Source: Tomocerus qinae (lineage: Eukaryota > Arthropoda > Collembola > Entomobryomorpha > Tomoceridae). From it: a stretch of 64,000 nucleotides of DNA. Below are positions 31,406 through 41,024 of this stretch, piece after piece. The position numbers were made by a program, and so were the translations under genes. Below the pieces are notes generated by a model, which worked only from the letters and a program-made list of their open reading frames with translations, was not told where the DNA came from and made no database searches. The stretch is taken from positions 75,826,001 to 75,890,000 of the forward strand of contig CM034546.1 of the NCBI GenBank assembly GCA_020055645.1. The letters run 5' to 3'. Positions within the stretch are counted from its first letter, which is position 1. The number at the start of each line of letters is the position of its first letter.

Positions 31406-34400
31406 TTACATGGACAATCCGTGCCGAGACCGCAAATGAGCCTTTAACTGGGAACCTTGAATGTAAGAATTTCCGCAGTGAAGGCACCTGTAAGGCCGCT
31501 CGCCAGTATGAATTCTTCTGTGATCGTTTAAATGACTTGTATTTCGAAAACGTTTACCACAAAATTCACACTCACAAGGTCGTTCACCCGTATGAGTTCT
31601 GTAATGATGTCTTAAACGGTAGGAACTGGGGAACATCTTCCCACAAACATCACAAGGATGTCCCTGTTTCTCCGAAACTGTTTCGGCACTTCTACTGCCA
31701 TGCTGGTAAGACATGTGACGATGAAGACCTTTAAAATATATTAAAAACATTTGGAGAATTACTACAATTGTTATTTGTTTTGGAATAGAATTTATATAGA
31801 AATAGAAAAATATTAAATTAGTTAAGGATAAAAACTTAATAAGGACCTTAAATAAAACTAATATTAGTAAATACTTGGATTTATTGAAAAATGTAATTAC
31901 GAGTTAAAGTGTCGTATGCTTTTCCGCAAACTTCGCATCTGTTGTCTGGAGAGTTCATGGGATTGGTCTTATGACGAGAGCGCAAATGCGTGTTGAAGCT
32001 TGGCAGATTTTTACAAGTTTTTCCGCACAGCCCGCAGCAGTATGAGTCATCCATGGGCATTTTGTAGATTACGCCACTTGCATGATCCTTCATTGCTTCT
32101 AAATGGGAATCATCTTCATGTTCTTTTAGTTCCTCCTTGGTAATGAAATATGTGTCACAAAGTTGGCACTTTAACAATCCTTCCCCTTTTGTTGACGAAT
32201 CGTCGTCGTCTTCGTTATCTACAGTCATTTCATTTGAGCCATCCTGACTTGAACCTGCAAAAGATCCTTCGTGGTCATTAACGTTACTCATTCCTTCTCC
32301 ATTTAGCAACGGACATATATGCTCAGTCGCTTCTTCTAAACTGTAAAATCCCATTTGACATTCGCTGCATTCGTGAGTGAGTTGATGCGACTGCATGTGC
32401 GTTTGAAGTTGGTCTAAAGATTTGAAACTTAAATCGCAAACTGGGCAGTGCATCCAATTACTGCCGCATTGCTGGGTCACTTTGTATTGAAGTAAATTTT
32501 GTTTTCTTGATGTCCCTTCGCTTACGACATAAGTAGCAGCTGTTTCCTCTGCAACACCTTCCATTTCTTCTTCATCATCTTCCTCATCCTCTGCTTCTGT
32601 AACATCACAAATAATTAATAAAAGGAGGATATGCAATAAGAAACTGAGACGGTCATTTTGTAGCCTTTAAAATTTCACCCAGACAACATGTATATGTTCC
32701 TATACCTAAAATAACATAAGACCCTGCGAGCCTGTAGGATTTTTTAAAGAAATTATAATACATGGCCGGAGTAGAACATTTTTTTTCAAAAATCGATTTG
32801 AAGGGGTTGGAGGGGGCTTTTTGACACTTTTAAGCATACCACTTAGGGGGCTTCAGAGAGAGGGAAAGTTCGAGCAATTTTTATCAAAAAATTGCGTTAT
32901 ATTCTTTTTTGATTTTTAAATCAAGTTTGGAAACCACAAAAAACCGACGATTTTTGGCATCATGACTTACCCGACGGCCGTGATGCGACATACCCATTAC
33001 CATTATAATAAAAGTCGATATAATACCATCTAGATTATCATTTTAGAATAATTGTGGTTTCCATAGTCCTGTCAGGGCCTATATAATTATGGATAAGTAT
33101 AGTCAGCACGCAAGCACCGCGAGCGCTGACACAAATCATCAGTTTTAAAGGAATTGGATAATTTTCGGCACCGAGATGAAAACATTTACACTGATTGCGG
33201 ATAAAATAATTAGAGTTACTAGAAAATTAATATTAGCGCACAGCCACGGCGCGCGTCAATTTTTTCATCTCGGTGACGAAGATTATTCAATTCTATTAAA
33301 ATTGATGATCTGTGTCAGTGCGCCCAGTGCTTGCGTGCTAATATTAATTTTCTAGTAACTCTATTTAGTTTATCCGTAATCAGCTTCATTTTTTCATCTC
33401 GGTGCCGAAAATTGCCCAATTCCGTTAAAATTGACGATTTGTGTCAACGCGCTAATATGAATTTTCTAGTAACTCTAATTAGTTTATCCGTAATCACCGA
33501 CAATTTTTACATCTCGGTGCGGAAAATTATCCAATTCCTTTAAAATTGATGATCTGTGTCAGCGCGCGCGGTGGCTGCGAGCTGACTATACTTAATGATT
33601 CCATAATTATAGGCCCTAATAGGCCTGTGAATACTCCAATTATTCTAAAAGGATAATCTAAATAGTATTATGTCGACCTGTACTATAATTGTAATGGTAA
33701 TGGGTATGTCGCATCACGGCCGTCAAGTAAGTTATGAAGCCAAAAATAAAATGGTTTTCAAACTTGATTTAAAAATCAAAAAGACAACACAGGCAAATTT
33801 TTCATAAAAATTGCTCGAACTTTCCCTCATTGTTTTTCCTACTCCAGCCATGTATTATAATTCTTTAAAAAATCATACAACCTCAGGGTCTCATTTTAGG
33901 TAGGAACATACATGCTGTCGGGGTAAAATTTTAAGGGCTATGCCAGTTTCTTATTTCTTATAGTTTTCTTATATCCTCCTTTGCAAACACAGTTTTAAAA
34001 AAATTTGAATTTTTTCTTAATTGTAAATATGCAGTAACATACCGAACAATGCGGCTGCAGATTTTATTACAATTTTAGGGGTGATAACTGAATCCTCGTC
34101 CTCTTCACATTTTTGATTCCTAACAGGTTCAACTTCACATGTTTCCGCACTTGCATCGTTAGAATCTACATCCTCTTCTTTTACAATAATGTTTGCTACA
34201 CCAACTATAAAATTACACAGAGAATTATATGATGTTATGATATTATATTATATGACATTATTAAAATGTATAAAACCCCAAATTAAATTCTAAATTGGCT
34301 CATTTCATCATTAAAAAAATTTCTAACCTTCTTGGTTCACCCAGTCATCCTGCCAATTCCAATCGCTATTCAGAAACGCATTAATTTCCCTCCGGAGAAG

Positions 34401-34553
34401 AGGCTGTAGGTCTTCTGAGAATGCCAATTTGAATTGCCCAACTAAACTTTGGAGTCCGGAGACATTATTGAACAAACGTTTTAACTTCTTGCAGTTATCG
34501 CAACCACAAGATTCTGTGGCAGGTTTCCCCATGTGGGTAGCAATGTCGTACAT
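31406..34553 (-). CDS. C2H2 zinc-finger protein, eight fingers
   Basis: Four exons: 34,553-34,328, 34,204-34,043, 32,596-31,901 and 31,728-31,406. All junctions are phase 1, giving 468 residues. The N-terminus has a CGCDNCKKLKRL motif and amphipathic helices, then KEEDVDS acidic linkers and a Glu/Asp run (EDEEDDEEEMEG). Finger-like units follow from exon 3: CPVC, CSEC (degenerate), CQLC, CGLC, CEVC (split by the last intron), CDVC, CEFC and CLHC. The last three are joined by TGERP linkers, as expected for DNA-binding fingers. It is probably a nuclear transcription regulator; the target is unknown. Intron 2 (32,597-34,042) is almost wholly occupied by a foldback element, and the gene appears intact despite it. 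Confidence 0.87.
32621..33982. mobile_element. Foldback element, 1362 bp, inside a zinc-finger gene intron
   Basis: Perfect 12-bp ends AAAGGAGGATAT and ATATCCTCCTTT. Arms pair for several hundred bases, for example ATAAGAAACTG, CTTTAAAATTT, ACATGTATATGTTCCTA and AATTATAATACATGGC with their inverses. The core (33,090-33,600) is itself a palindrome built of about 110-bp units carrying AATTTTCTAGTAACTCTA and CATCTCGGTGC in both orientations. No ORF of note and no clear target duplication. It starts 24 bp inside the intron from the exon 3 acceptor and ends 60 bp from the exon 2 donor. Confidence 0.75.
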
Positions 34554-35340
34554 ATTGTAACTTTTTACTTAGGATAATTAAGAGAGCCTGAAATACGAAA
34601 TTTCAAAATTAAATTTTTTTAAATTCTATTCATTAAAATTAGAAGTATGTAATTCAATTTGAAATACAAAAAAAATAAATTTTAAATGGTACAAACACTA
34701 TTTTAATGTAAATTACTTTAATGTTATTTTTGATTTTTCACACCTTAAATGCTAACATGCATAACATTTATTTTTTATTATAGCTATATTCAGTATTATT
34801 ATCTATATAATAATAGCAATTCATTTCCCCTTTAACATCAATGTACAACTTTCAAATTTTTACTGGATGTTCTTATCATAGTCAGAACCCCAAACCTCAA
34901 GTTTCAAAACGATATCTTTCATAGAAATCGTTTTATGATTTTTTGAATTTCGAATTTTAACATTGAAGGAGTGGGAGAAAACGCTCCGATCTGTCACGCT
35001 TTGTCCAGAAACTCCTCCTACAGTTTTTATCCGATCTTCACCAAACTTTTTCCTGGCCTACTCGACTTAATAATGAAGACGGTAGCCACTCCAATTTTTT
35101 ATTTTTCAGTAGAAAATATTTTGCCAGCGAAATTCAAAAATTTGACAAAGTCCTACTCTTTAAGCAGGCAGGCCTTTGCCATGTAAAGGGATTAGTGTCC
35201 CTTTCACCTCGAACGGGGCGACCGCAGCGGAGTCAAACTATTAATAGCAAGGCAATGTTTATTCAGTTAGTATCATTTGGTTGTGGATTGAATAGGCTGA
35301 CTTGACTTGACATAGGATTGTTTAGTTAATGTAACGGGGC
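34554..35340. other. Upstream of the zinc-finger gene; dispersed repeat text
   Basis: AT-rich, then from about 34,870 to 35,230 a repeat-like stretch (for example TTTATCCGATCTTCACCAAA) of the kind that recurs in arthropod genomes. No exon is supported; the plus ORF 34,971-35,186 lies in this repeat. Confidence 0.4.
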
Positions 35341-35399
35341 AAGAAAATAGATAGAAATAACGAGGACGATTAAAATAGTGGTAGATAATTAAAATAACA

Positions 35400-35910
35400 G
35401 AGCTACTTAAAATGAAGAGGTGAAAATGACGGAATATTTAAGATGACGGGAATATTTAATATAAAGAGATTATTTAAAATGACAGGAATGTTTAAAACGA
35501 CGGGGTTATTTAAAACGACGGGGTTATTTAAAATGATGTCTATTTAAAATGACGGGGTCATTTGCGATGACGTCTATTTTAAATGACGAGGTATTTACAA
35601 TGAAGTCTATTTAAATTGGCGGTGTCATTTACCAGGGCTGTAGCCAGAAAAAAATTTGGAGGGGGGGGAGGGGTCGACAAATTATCAGCGAAAATAAGAA
35701 AATTTTGGGTTTTAAGGCAAAACTTTCTTTTTTTCACAATGAAGTATATTTAAAATGACGAGGTTATTTAAAACGACGGGGTTATTTAAAAAGATGGGGT
35801 TATTTAAAATGACGGGGTTATTTAAAATGACGGGGTTATTTAAAATGACGGGGTTATTTAAAATGACGGGGTAATTGAAAATGACGCAGGGTGATGTAAA
35901 ATGATAAGGT
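35400..35910 (+). repeat. 18-bp minisatellite (TTATTTAAAATGACGGGG)
   Basis: The unit TTATTTAAAATGACGGGG repeats nearly perfectly at 35,745-35,890 and in diverged form at 35,420-35,630. The gap (35,632-35,700) holds a poly-G dispersed element (GGCTGTAGCCAG ... GGGGGGGAGGGG) that seems to have inserted into the array. The minus ORF with a six-residue period (NNPVIL) is an artefact of the 18-bp unit. Confidence 0.85.
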
Positions 35911-37370
35911 GATTTAAAATTATATATTATGTCCATTTAATATTAATCATAATATAATGAAAATCAACATTTACTTTAATTTCGGTGTTTAGTTAAATGA
36001 TGTTGAATTTGGTTCACTATTACTATGTTGATTCGATAAGCATTGTATTTGTTCCCCGTCCGTATGATGTTGTAGCAATGCAGCAAGAAATTTTTTAAAC
36101 ATTTTAATCCGTTAATTTTCATACTTTTCTAAATGCAAATGCATACTCATGATCTACCGTCCCCATTAAGGGGTTACCCATTTCCCGTTCGGAGAACGGG
36201 CCTATTACTAGTACTATTATAATTATGAAGTATTTACAACAACTATTGACTATAACTATGCACAGTAGTAGTTGTGCAATGTATGTAGTATTGTACTATG
36301 CAGTGCAATACAAACAAACGACAAACGCGTATAGTACCGTACATTGCACATAGTACTTATTACTTATCCCATACGATACGTAAGTATAATTATATCCAGC
36401 AAAGAAATACAGAACGTATGATATTGTAAACAAAAGGGTTAAGCAAAAATACGTAGAACTATAACACTGAATGCGTTCAAAAATAACATACCGTAACCCA
36501 TTTGCTGTAAAACACGCAAAAACTTACTTGGAATATTGTTAAAGTTGATGTAATGAATAGATTCTGAGAAATAGGTTCACAAAAATTGTAATTTTGTCTA
36601 ATTTCAATACCGTCGTTTTATTTATTCAAATTTTAGTGAAAACGAGTAATGGATGCAAACGCAGTGTCTCAATATTTAGCTTTTCGTTGGAAGTTGGAAC
36701 TTCGACCGCAGTTCAATCAGAGCTCATCAGAGCAAACGTTTTTTGGGCATAAGGAAACTTTCTGGGTAACGTGCAAACGTAAAAGGTGAAAGGAGAACAA
36801 CAAACGATACGAATTAACTACGTATCTCCGTATGCGGGACATGACATGGCTATATTTTGATTGATTGATTGATGGATTTATTTAAGTGACGTGTATTTTT
36901 TACAACTATTATTTGTGTAACAATTTTATATGGTAAAATAATTGTTCCAAAATCTAGTACTTCTGAAGGAAAATGCTGATTTTAATGAATATCTTGGGTA
37001 ACACTAAGTCATTGTTTTGTCTAGTAATCCTGCATAAAGACGACTTTAAGAAATAATCAGTTTCTATTATAAATTCATGAACATTTTGGCTATGGATGAC
37101 ACAATGAAATAGGCTGTAACGCTGTAAAGATTTAAAGATAAAGATAAATTATTATTGATTATCAAAACAAAAGTCCAAGATAAGCAAATATCGAAACATT
37201 TTCCAAAATTATGGTTCATGTTTAACAAATTAAGAACTTTTATGATCATCTATGGCACCACCCATCAGCATCAACTTTACATAAAATAAAATATTATTCA
37301 ACATTCATTATTAGCTAACTTATTGACTGCATGAAGACAATTTTATGTTATTTACTCGTAATTCCAAGGT
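35911..37370. other. Intergenic, no supported gene
   Basis: AT-rich. Around 36,158-36,200 is a short palindrome (CCCGTTCGGAGAACGGG). A 47-codon ORF from 36,650 (MDANAVSQYLAFRWK) has no recognised domain. A (TTGA)n stretch lies at about 36,858. Confidence 0.4.
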
Positions 37371-37497
37371 CGTATTTAGGAGGGGGTGCTGAAACATCCC
37401 ATTAATTTCCTAAAAACACACTAGATTTTTTTTACATAAGAAAATTCTTGTCCCATGTTCAAGCGCCCCCTAAATTTGTGTTCTGGATACGCCCTTG
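37371..37497 (+). repeat. Dispersed repeat family A, copy 2
   Basis: It matches 15,296-15,465 in phrase order: GGAGGGGGTGCTGAAACA, TTAATTTCC, AAACACACTAGAT, CATGTTCAAGCGCCCCCT and TTGTGTTCTGGATACGCCCTTG. This copy lacks about 40 internal bases. Confidence 0.7.
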
Positions 37498-37879
37498 TAT
37501 TACGAAAGTGTGATGTTATATATATGTAGGCTTTATACCAACATATTGCAGAGTTTAGTTCAAAACAATGGATATTGTATTTGGAGGTAAACAATATCAT
37601 AAAAAATGACAAAATATACTTACTAACATTAGATTTTTTTGTTACAAATCAACCTTTCGTTCATTCATTAGAAATATCTAGAATTGTTGCAAGTGGATCT
37701 TCCCACGTTGATTGTTAATTTCCAGTGTAATAAACTGCCGTTGATTCATGTGAATGTTTCTTTAAACTGAATGGCTTAAGTATACCCATCAAGAGGATTT
37801 TCTAGCACGCTTTACAAATTCCATAGCACTTGCTAGAAAGTACCCTATATCTTATATCCAGCACAAACCATGTATATAA

Positions 37880-38075
37880 AATCTATAAATATTTTAAAAG
37901 ACGTTTTCCACAAATTGTACAAATGAAATGCCAGTGCAAGTTTTTAAATGGCCATCCAAATGTTCTCCTTGACGAAAAGTATTTTCACTTCTGTAATGTT
38001 TTTCACCGGTATGAGTTTTTAAATGATCAGCCAAATAAATACGGTATTGACGAATCAAAGTATACGTATGTTCTT
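37880..38075 (-). pseudogene. C2H2 zinc-finger gene relic
   Basis: On the minus strand the frame reads DHLKTHTGEKHYRSENTFRQ, then GEHLDGHLKTCTG. That is the H-x3-H, TGEK linker and finger pattern with the second Cys pair lost and a later His changed to Cys. A shifted frame then gives CTICGKR. Deletions and frame loss mark it as a pseudogene fragment of the same general class as the finger genes here. Confidence 0.65.
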
Positions 38076-38282
38076 AGATGGAACAACGGAATTATGTCGT
38101 GGATATTCATGAGAGTCGTTAATGTACTCGTATTAGAATAGTCTTGACCTCTGACCTGAGGCAATTACTCGGAAAATATTAATAAGAGTAAACAAGAAAC
38201 AATATACAATGGAAAATTAATTTTAGTGAATACATCGTGGAATAATACTAATAGCGTAGCGTACAGAATATCCGCTATACCC

Positions 38283-38430
38283 TCCAGGGCCGCAGCGAGG
38301 GAAATCGAAGAAAAGAAAGGAATTTTTTGCCTTAAAACCCAAAAAATTTTCGCGCATCGCGAATATAGTATTAATTTTCATTTATTATTTCTCGGGCCCC
38401 TCCCGAAATTTTTTTCTGCCTGCGGCCCTG
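38283..38430. repeat. Dispersed palindromic repeat (AGGGCCGCAG ... CTGCGGCCCT)
   Basis: The ends CCAGGGCCGCAGCGAGG and CTGCCTGCGGCCCTGATA are inverted, and the middle carries TTCGCGCATCGCGAA. It belongs with the poly-G/GCGCGAA elements at 14.2, 35.6 and 52.3 kb. Confidence 0.6.
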
Positions 38431-38644
38431 ATACCCTCGCCTCGGGACTCTGGACTCTTCGTCAATTTTGCAGTGTGAGTGTATTTGAAGTATTATGAAG
38501 TACAAAAAGTTTGTCATGAGTGTATATATACCCTATTTTATTTGGCTTCAAATCACATATATACCTATTAGGTATACAGGTGATTTAAAGTCATTAGTCA
38601 GGATACACTCTTGGTGTAGAAAATTAGATTATTCCTACTTTTCT

Positions 38645-38745
38645 ATTAATGTTTTCAATAATGTACCCCAACACATACCTTCATGTGCTAAACTTAGTAC
38701 ATAGAGGTATGTGTTGGGGTACATTATTGAATTGAAAATATTAAT
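38645..38745. repeat. Hairpin repeat, copy 1 (ATGTACCCCAACACATACC)
   Basis: The left arm CAATAATGTACCCCAACACA plus TACC pairs with GGTATGTGTTGGGGTACATTATTG, loop about TTCATGTGCTAAACTTAGTACATAG in total. The right arm has an extra ATTGA. A second copy at 62,315-62,410 has a paired base change in both arms. It lies just before the LTR retrotransposon. Confidence 0.85.
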
Positions 38746-38809
38746 TGCATAGTACGTTCGATTTCTCCTTGGTGAAAGCATGACTTATTTTTGTACATTT
38801 TATTATGCG

Positions 38810-39283
38810 TGTAAGAGTGTGCTTCGACCCCTTCTCAGTCACCCTCTTACCCCACCGCACCACCTCACCTAAGACAACGTATAATCTAAGGAACCACGTC
38901 CGCCAACAGTCAGTTGCTCTCTGGACTGGAACCTGAACATACATCTATTGACTTGTATCATTCTATTATCATTCTCAGTATCATTCTCTTATTCCAAAGT
39001 ATATTTATCATTGATTCACATTACACTTTATTGGTCTCACAATTTACTTGCTAAATAAACTTTCCTTCCGTGTTTGCTACCAACTCCACTTGCGTTGTTC
39101 TCCCACTGACATTTCACATTTCTAAGTATTTCGGTCACATTCAATCACAATACAATTCATCTCAGTTATTATTCGTATCCCACCTTCTTCCGCATATCCG
39201 GTAATCACACTTGAACCTTGTAACACTCATTAAGAGTAGTCGTCACTACCTTATTGAGCATAACTGGATAGACCATCCTTTCA
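38810..39283 (+). repeat. 5' LTR, 474 bp
   Basis: It begins TGTAAGAGTGTGCTTCGACC and ends CCATCCTTTCA. It carries an AATAAA (CTAAATAAACTTTCC, about 39,050) that may serve as the polyadenylation signal. It matches the 3' LTR base for base as far as I can read. Confidence 0.95.
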
Positions 39284-39285
39284 AC

Positions 39286-39302
39286 TGGCGCCTCCAACCC
39301 GG
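39286..39302 (+). promoter_or_regulatory. Primer-binding site of the LTR element
   Basis: TGGCGCCTCCAACCCGG lies 2 bp inside the 5' LTR boundary. Starting with TGG (pairing with the CCA tail of a tRNA) is the standard position and form of a minus-strand primer site. The donor tRNA was not identified. Confidence 0.8.
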
Positions 39303-39470
39303 TTTTGTTTCACCGTTTTGCGATAGAACAGGTGTGCAAACCATTCATTTTTGATTACCAATTGTGATTATTTTAAGTAAAAATTTCTTGGAGTAAACTG
39401 GAGCACACGAACCAGAAAGTAAGTAAAGCTTTTATAAATCTATATTTGGGTACTCACAGGTATAAAAATT

Positions 39471-39690
39471 AAATATTTCAGTGCAGAACGTGTTGATAGC
39501 GTGATCCTGAAATATAAGAGTAATTAAATATTTCAGTGCAGAACGTGTTGAAAGCGTGATCCTGAAATATAAGAGTAATTAAATATTTCAGAGCAGAACG
39601 TGTTGAAAGCGTGATCCTGAAATATAAGAGTAATTAAATATTTCAGAGCAGAACGTGTTGAAAGCGTGATCCTGAGATACGAGTGTAAGA
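39471..39690 (+). repeat. 55-bp tandem repeat in the element leader, four copies
   Basis: The unit is AATATTTCAGTGCAGAACGT, then GTTGAAAGCGTGATCCTGAA, then ATATAAGAGTAATTA, at 55-bp spacing. It lies between the primer-binding site and the first ORF, where packaging or transcription signals usually sit. ATATTTCAG and CTGAAATAT within a unit can pair. Confidence 0.85.
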
Positions 39691-39740
39691 GTAACCAAAT
39701 ATACGATCCTTTTAAATTCCTATTTTCTAAATAATTTTCA

Positions 39741-40034
39741 ATGAAAGAAGTCGTACTTCAATTAAATTTAGTTAACACTTTGCCAAGAGTACAGATTCTA
39801 GAAAAGGAAACGGTAATCGAGTTAGTCAAGCAGTCTAGTGGGAATTTTCCTATTGAAGTTAATCAAGTAAAAAGTAGCCTAACTATAAGAATAACTCATT
39901 TATTTACAACTTTTCAGTGTACAACATTGGTCGAGAACATCAGAATTTCATTGAATAGAGAATTACAAAAGTCACTAATTAATTTTTCAGTCATTCATAT
40001 AGATAACAGACTTCCGTCCGAATTGGGTTATTGA
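39741..40034 (+). CDS. Small leader ORF of the LTR element
   Basis: A 97-codon ORF starts MKEVVLQLNLVNTLPRVQIL and ends at TGA 40,032-40,034. It is in the same frame as the Gag ORF, with two stops (TGA, TAA) and 15 bases between them. I do not recognise a domain. It may be a separate accessory protein or the severed N-terminus of Gag. Confidence 0.4.
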   Translation: MKEVVLQLNLVNTLPRVQILEKETVIELVKQSSGNFPIEVNQVKSSLTIRITHLFTTFQCTTLVENIRISLNRELQKSLINFSVIHIDNRLPSELGY

Positions 40035-40049
40035 GGTATAACTTAATTA

Positions 40050-41024
40050 ATGTCAAGTCGAGAAGAGAGATATCATCGTAGAAACAACCCTGACCACATC
40101 GAAAATCAACAAAGGTTGATTGAGCAGAATCGAAGAAGAAGAGGTGGGGGTAATCGACGACAGTCAGATCCAGTATCCAGAGAGGGCCAACTCTTTCCGT
40201 TGTTCTTCGAGATGGAGGAGCAAGGAAACCATGTACAGAATGTAATAAACGAAGTGATTGGGGCAGCTAGAGACGAAGAAATTCCTCGAATTCCGCCATT
40301 GATGAACAATGAGCAAGCGGAAAATCGAAACGAAGTGAGTCCTAGACAGGCGCCACGAGCAGCAGCCAATCAGAGAGAGAGGTTAAGACCAGATAATGAA
40401 AGACATAACAGGCAAGAATATCCTAATCTAACACTTAACATAATTCAACAGCAACAAGCACAGATAGCCCAGCTTATAGATTTACTTAGACACCAACCAA
40501 GGTATGAACAAGCAGTTCAACAACCGGTTATGAACCAACAGGCACCAAGGCAATTACCATTTCCTATAGCAAATTCTAATATTCCAATTCCAAAGTATAA
40601 TTCTAATACACAGACGGCAGCTAATTACTTAGTCGATGTCGAAGCTTATTTCAGAAGTCAACATTATACTCGGGACAGCTGGATTTACATGATGTCAACC
40701 GTTATCACTAAGGAGACAAAGGCCTGGTACGACTACGTTGTTCAACCACATTGGGTATGGGAAGATTTTAGAGAAGCTTTTATCAATAAATTCGATACAT
40801 GGCTAGAAAGAAATAAGCGTACTCAACACCTAATTACCAAAGTTCAAGGCGAGAAGGAAAATGTAGAAAAGTTCGTCTGGGAGATGGTCAGACTGGCAAG
40901 GCAAGTATTCCCTGATGAACCTGAGGCTGAAAGCGTTAGACGATACAGATATCTATGCCGGGCAAAACTTACGTCATCGATCCATTTCCTATTGGCATGC
41001 AAGAATTTATTAAGACTGATTTAA
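40050..41024 (+). CDS. Gag capsid-region protein of the LTR element
   Basis: 324 residues. The N-terminal third is Arg/Gln-rich (RRRRGGGNRRQ, QQQQAQIAQL). From about residue 185 there is a Retrotrans_gag-like domain: TAANYLVDVEAYFRSQHY, then TKAWYDYVVQ, W.WEDFREAFINKFDT and later EKFVWEMVRLARQVF. This is the capsid of a Ty3/gypsy-type Gag, which builds the particle that packages element RNA. After about residue 300 the frame leaves the Gag-like text and runs to TAA at 41,022-41,024, overlapping the next ORF in the -1 frame. No zinc knuckle lies in this frame. Confidence 0.8.
   Translation: MSSREERYHRRNNPDHIENQQRLIEQNRRRRGGGNRRQSDPVSREGQLFPLFFEMEEQGNHVQNVINEVIGAARDEEIPRIPPLMNNEQAENRNEVSPRQAPRAAANQRERLRPDNERHNRQEYPNLTLNIIQQQQAQIAQLIDLLRHQPRYEQAVQQPVMNQQAPRQLPFPIANSNIPIPKYNSNTQTAANYLVDVEAYFRSQHYTRDSWIYMMSTVITKETKAWYDYVVQPHWVWEDFREAFINKFDTWLERNKRTQHLITKVQGEKENVEKFVWEMVRLARQVFPDEPEAESVRRYRYLCRAKLTSSIHFLLACKNLLRLI

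Noticed and set aside
35400..35910. Regularly spaced repeats that might suggest a CRISPR array
   Set aside because: Units are contiguous 18-bp copies without unique spacers, and the setting is a eukaryotic genome; it is a minisatellite.
36650..36793. 47-codon ORF starting MDANAVSQYLAFRWK
   Set aside because: Too short, with no domain and no supporting splice sites.
40940..41024. Programmed -1 slippery heptamer
   Set aside because: I read every Gag-frame position in the overlap. TTTCCTA is the nearest match and fails the X-XXY-YYZ rule, so no site is claimed.
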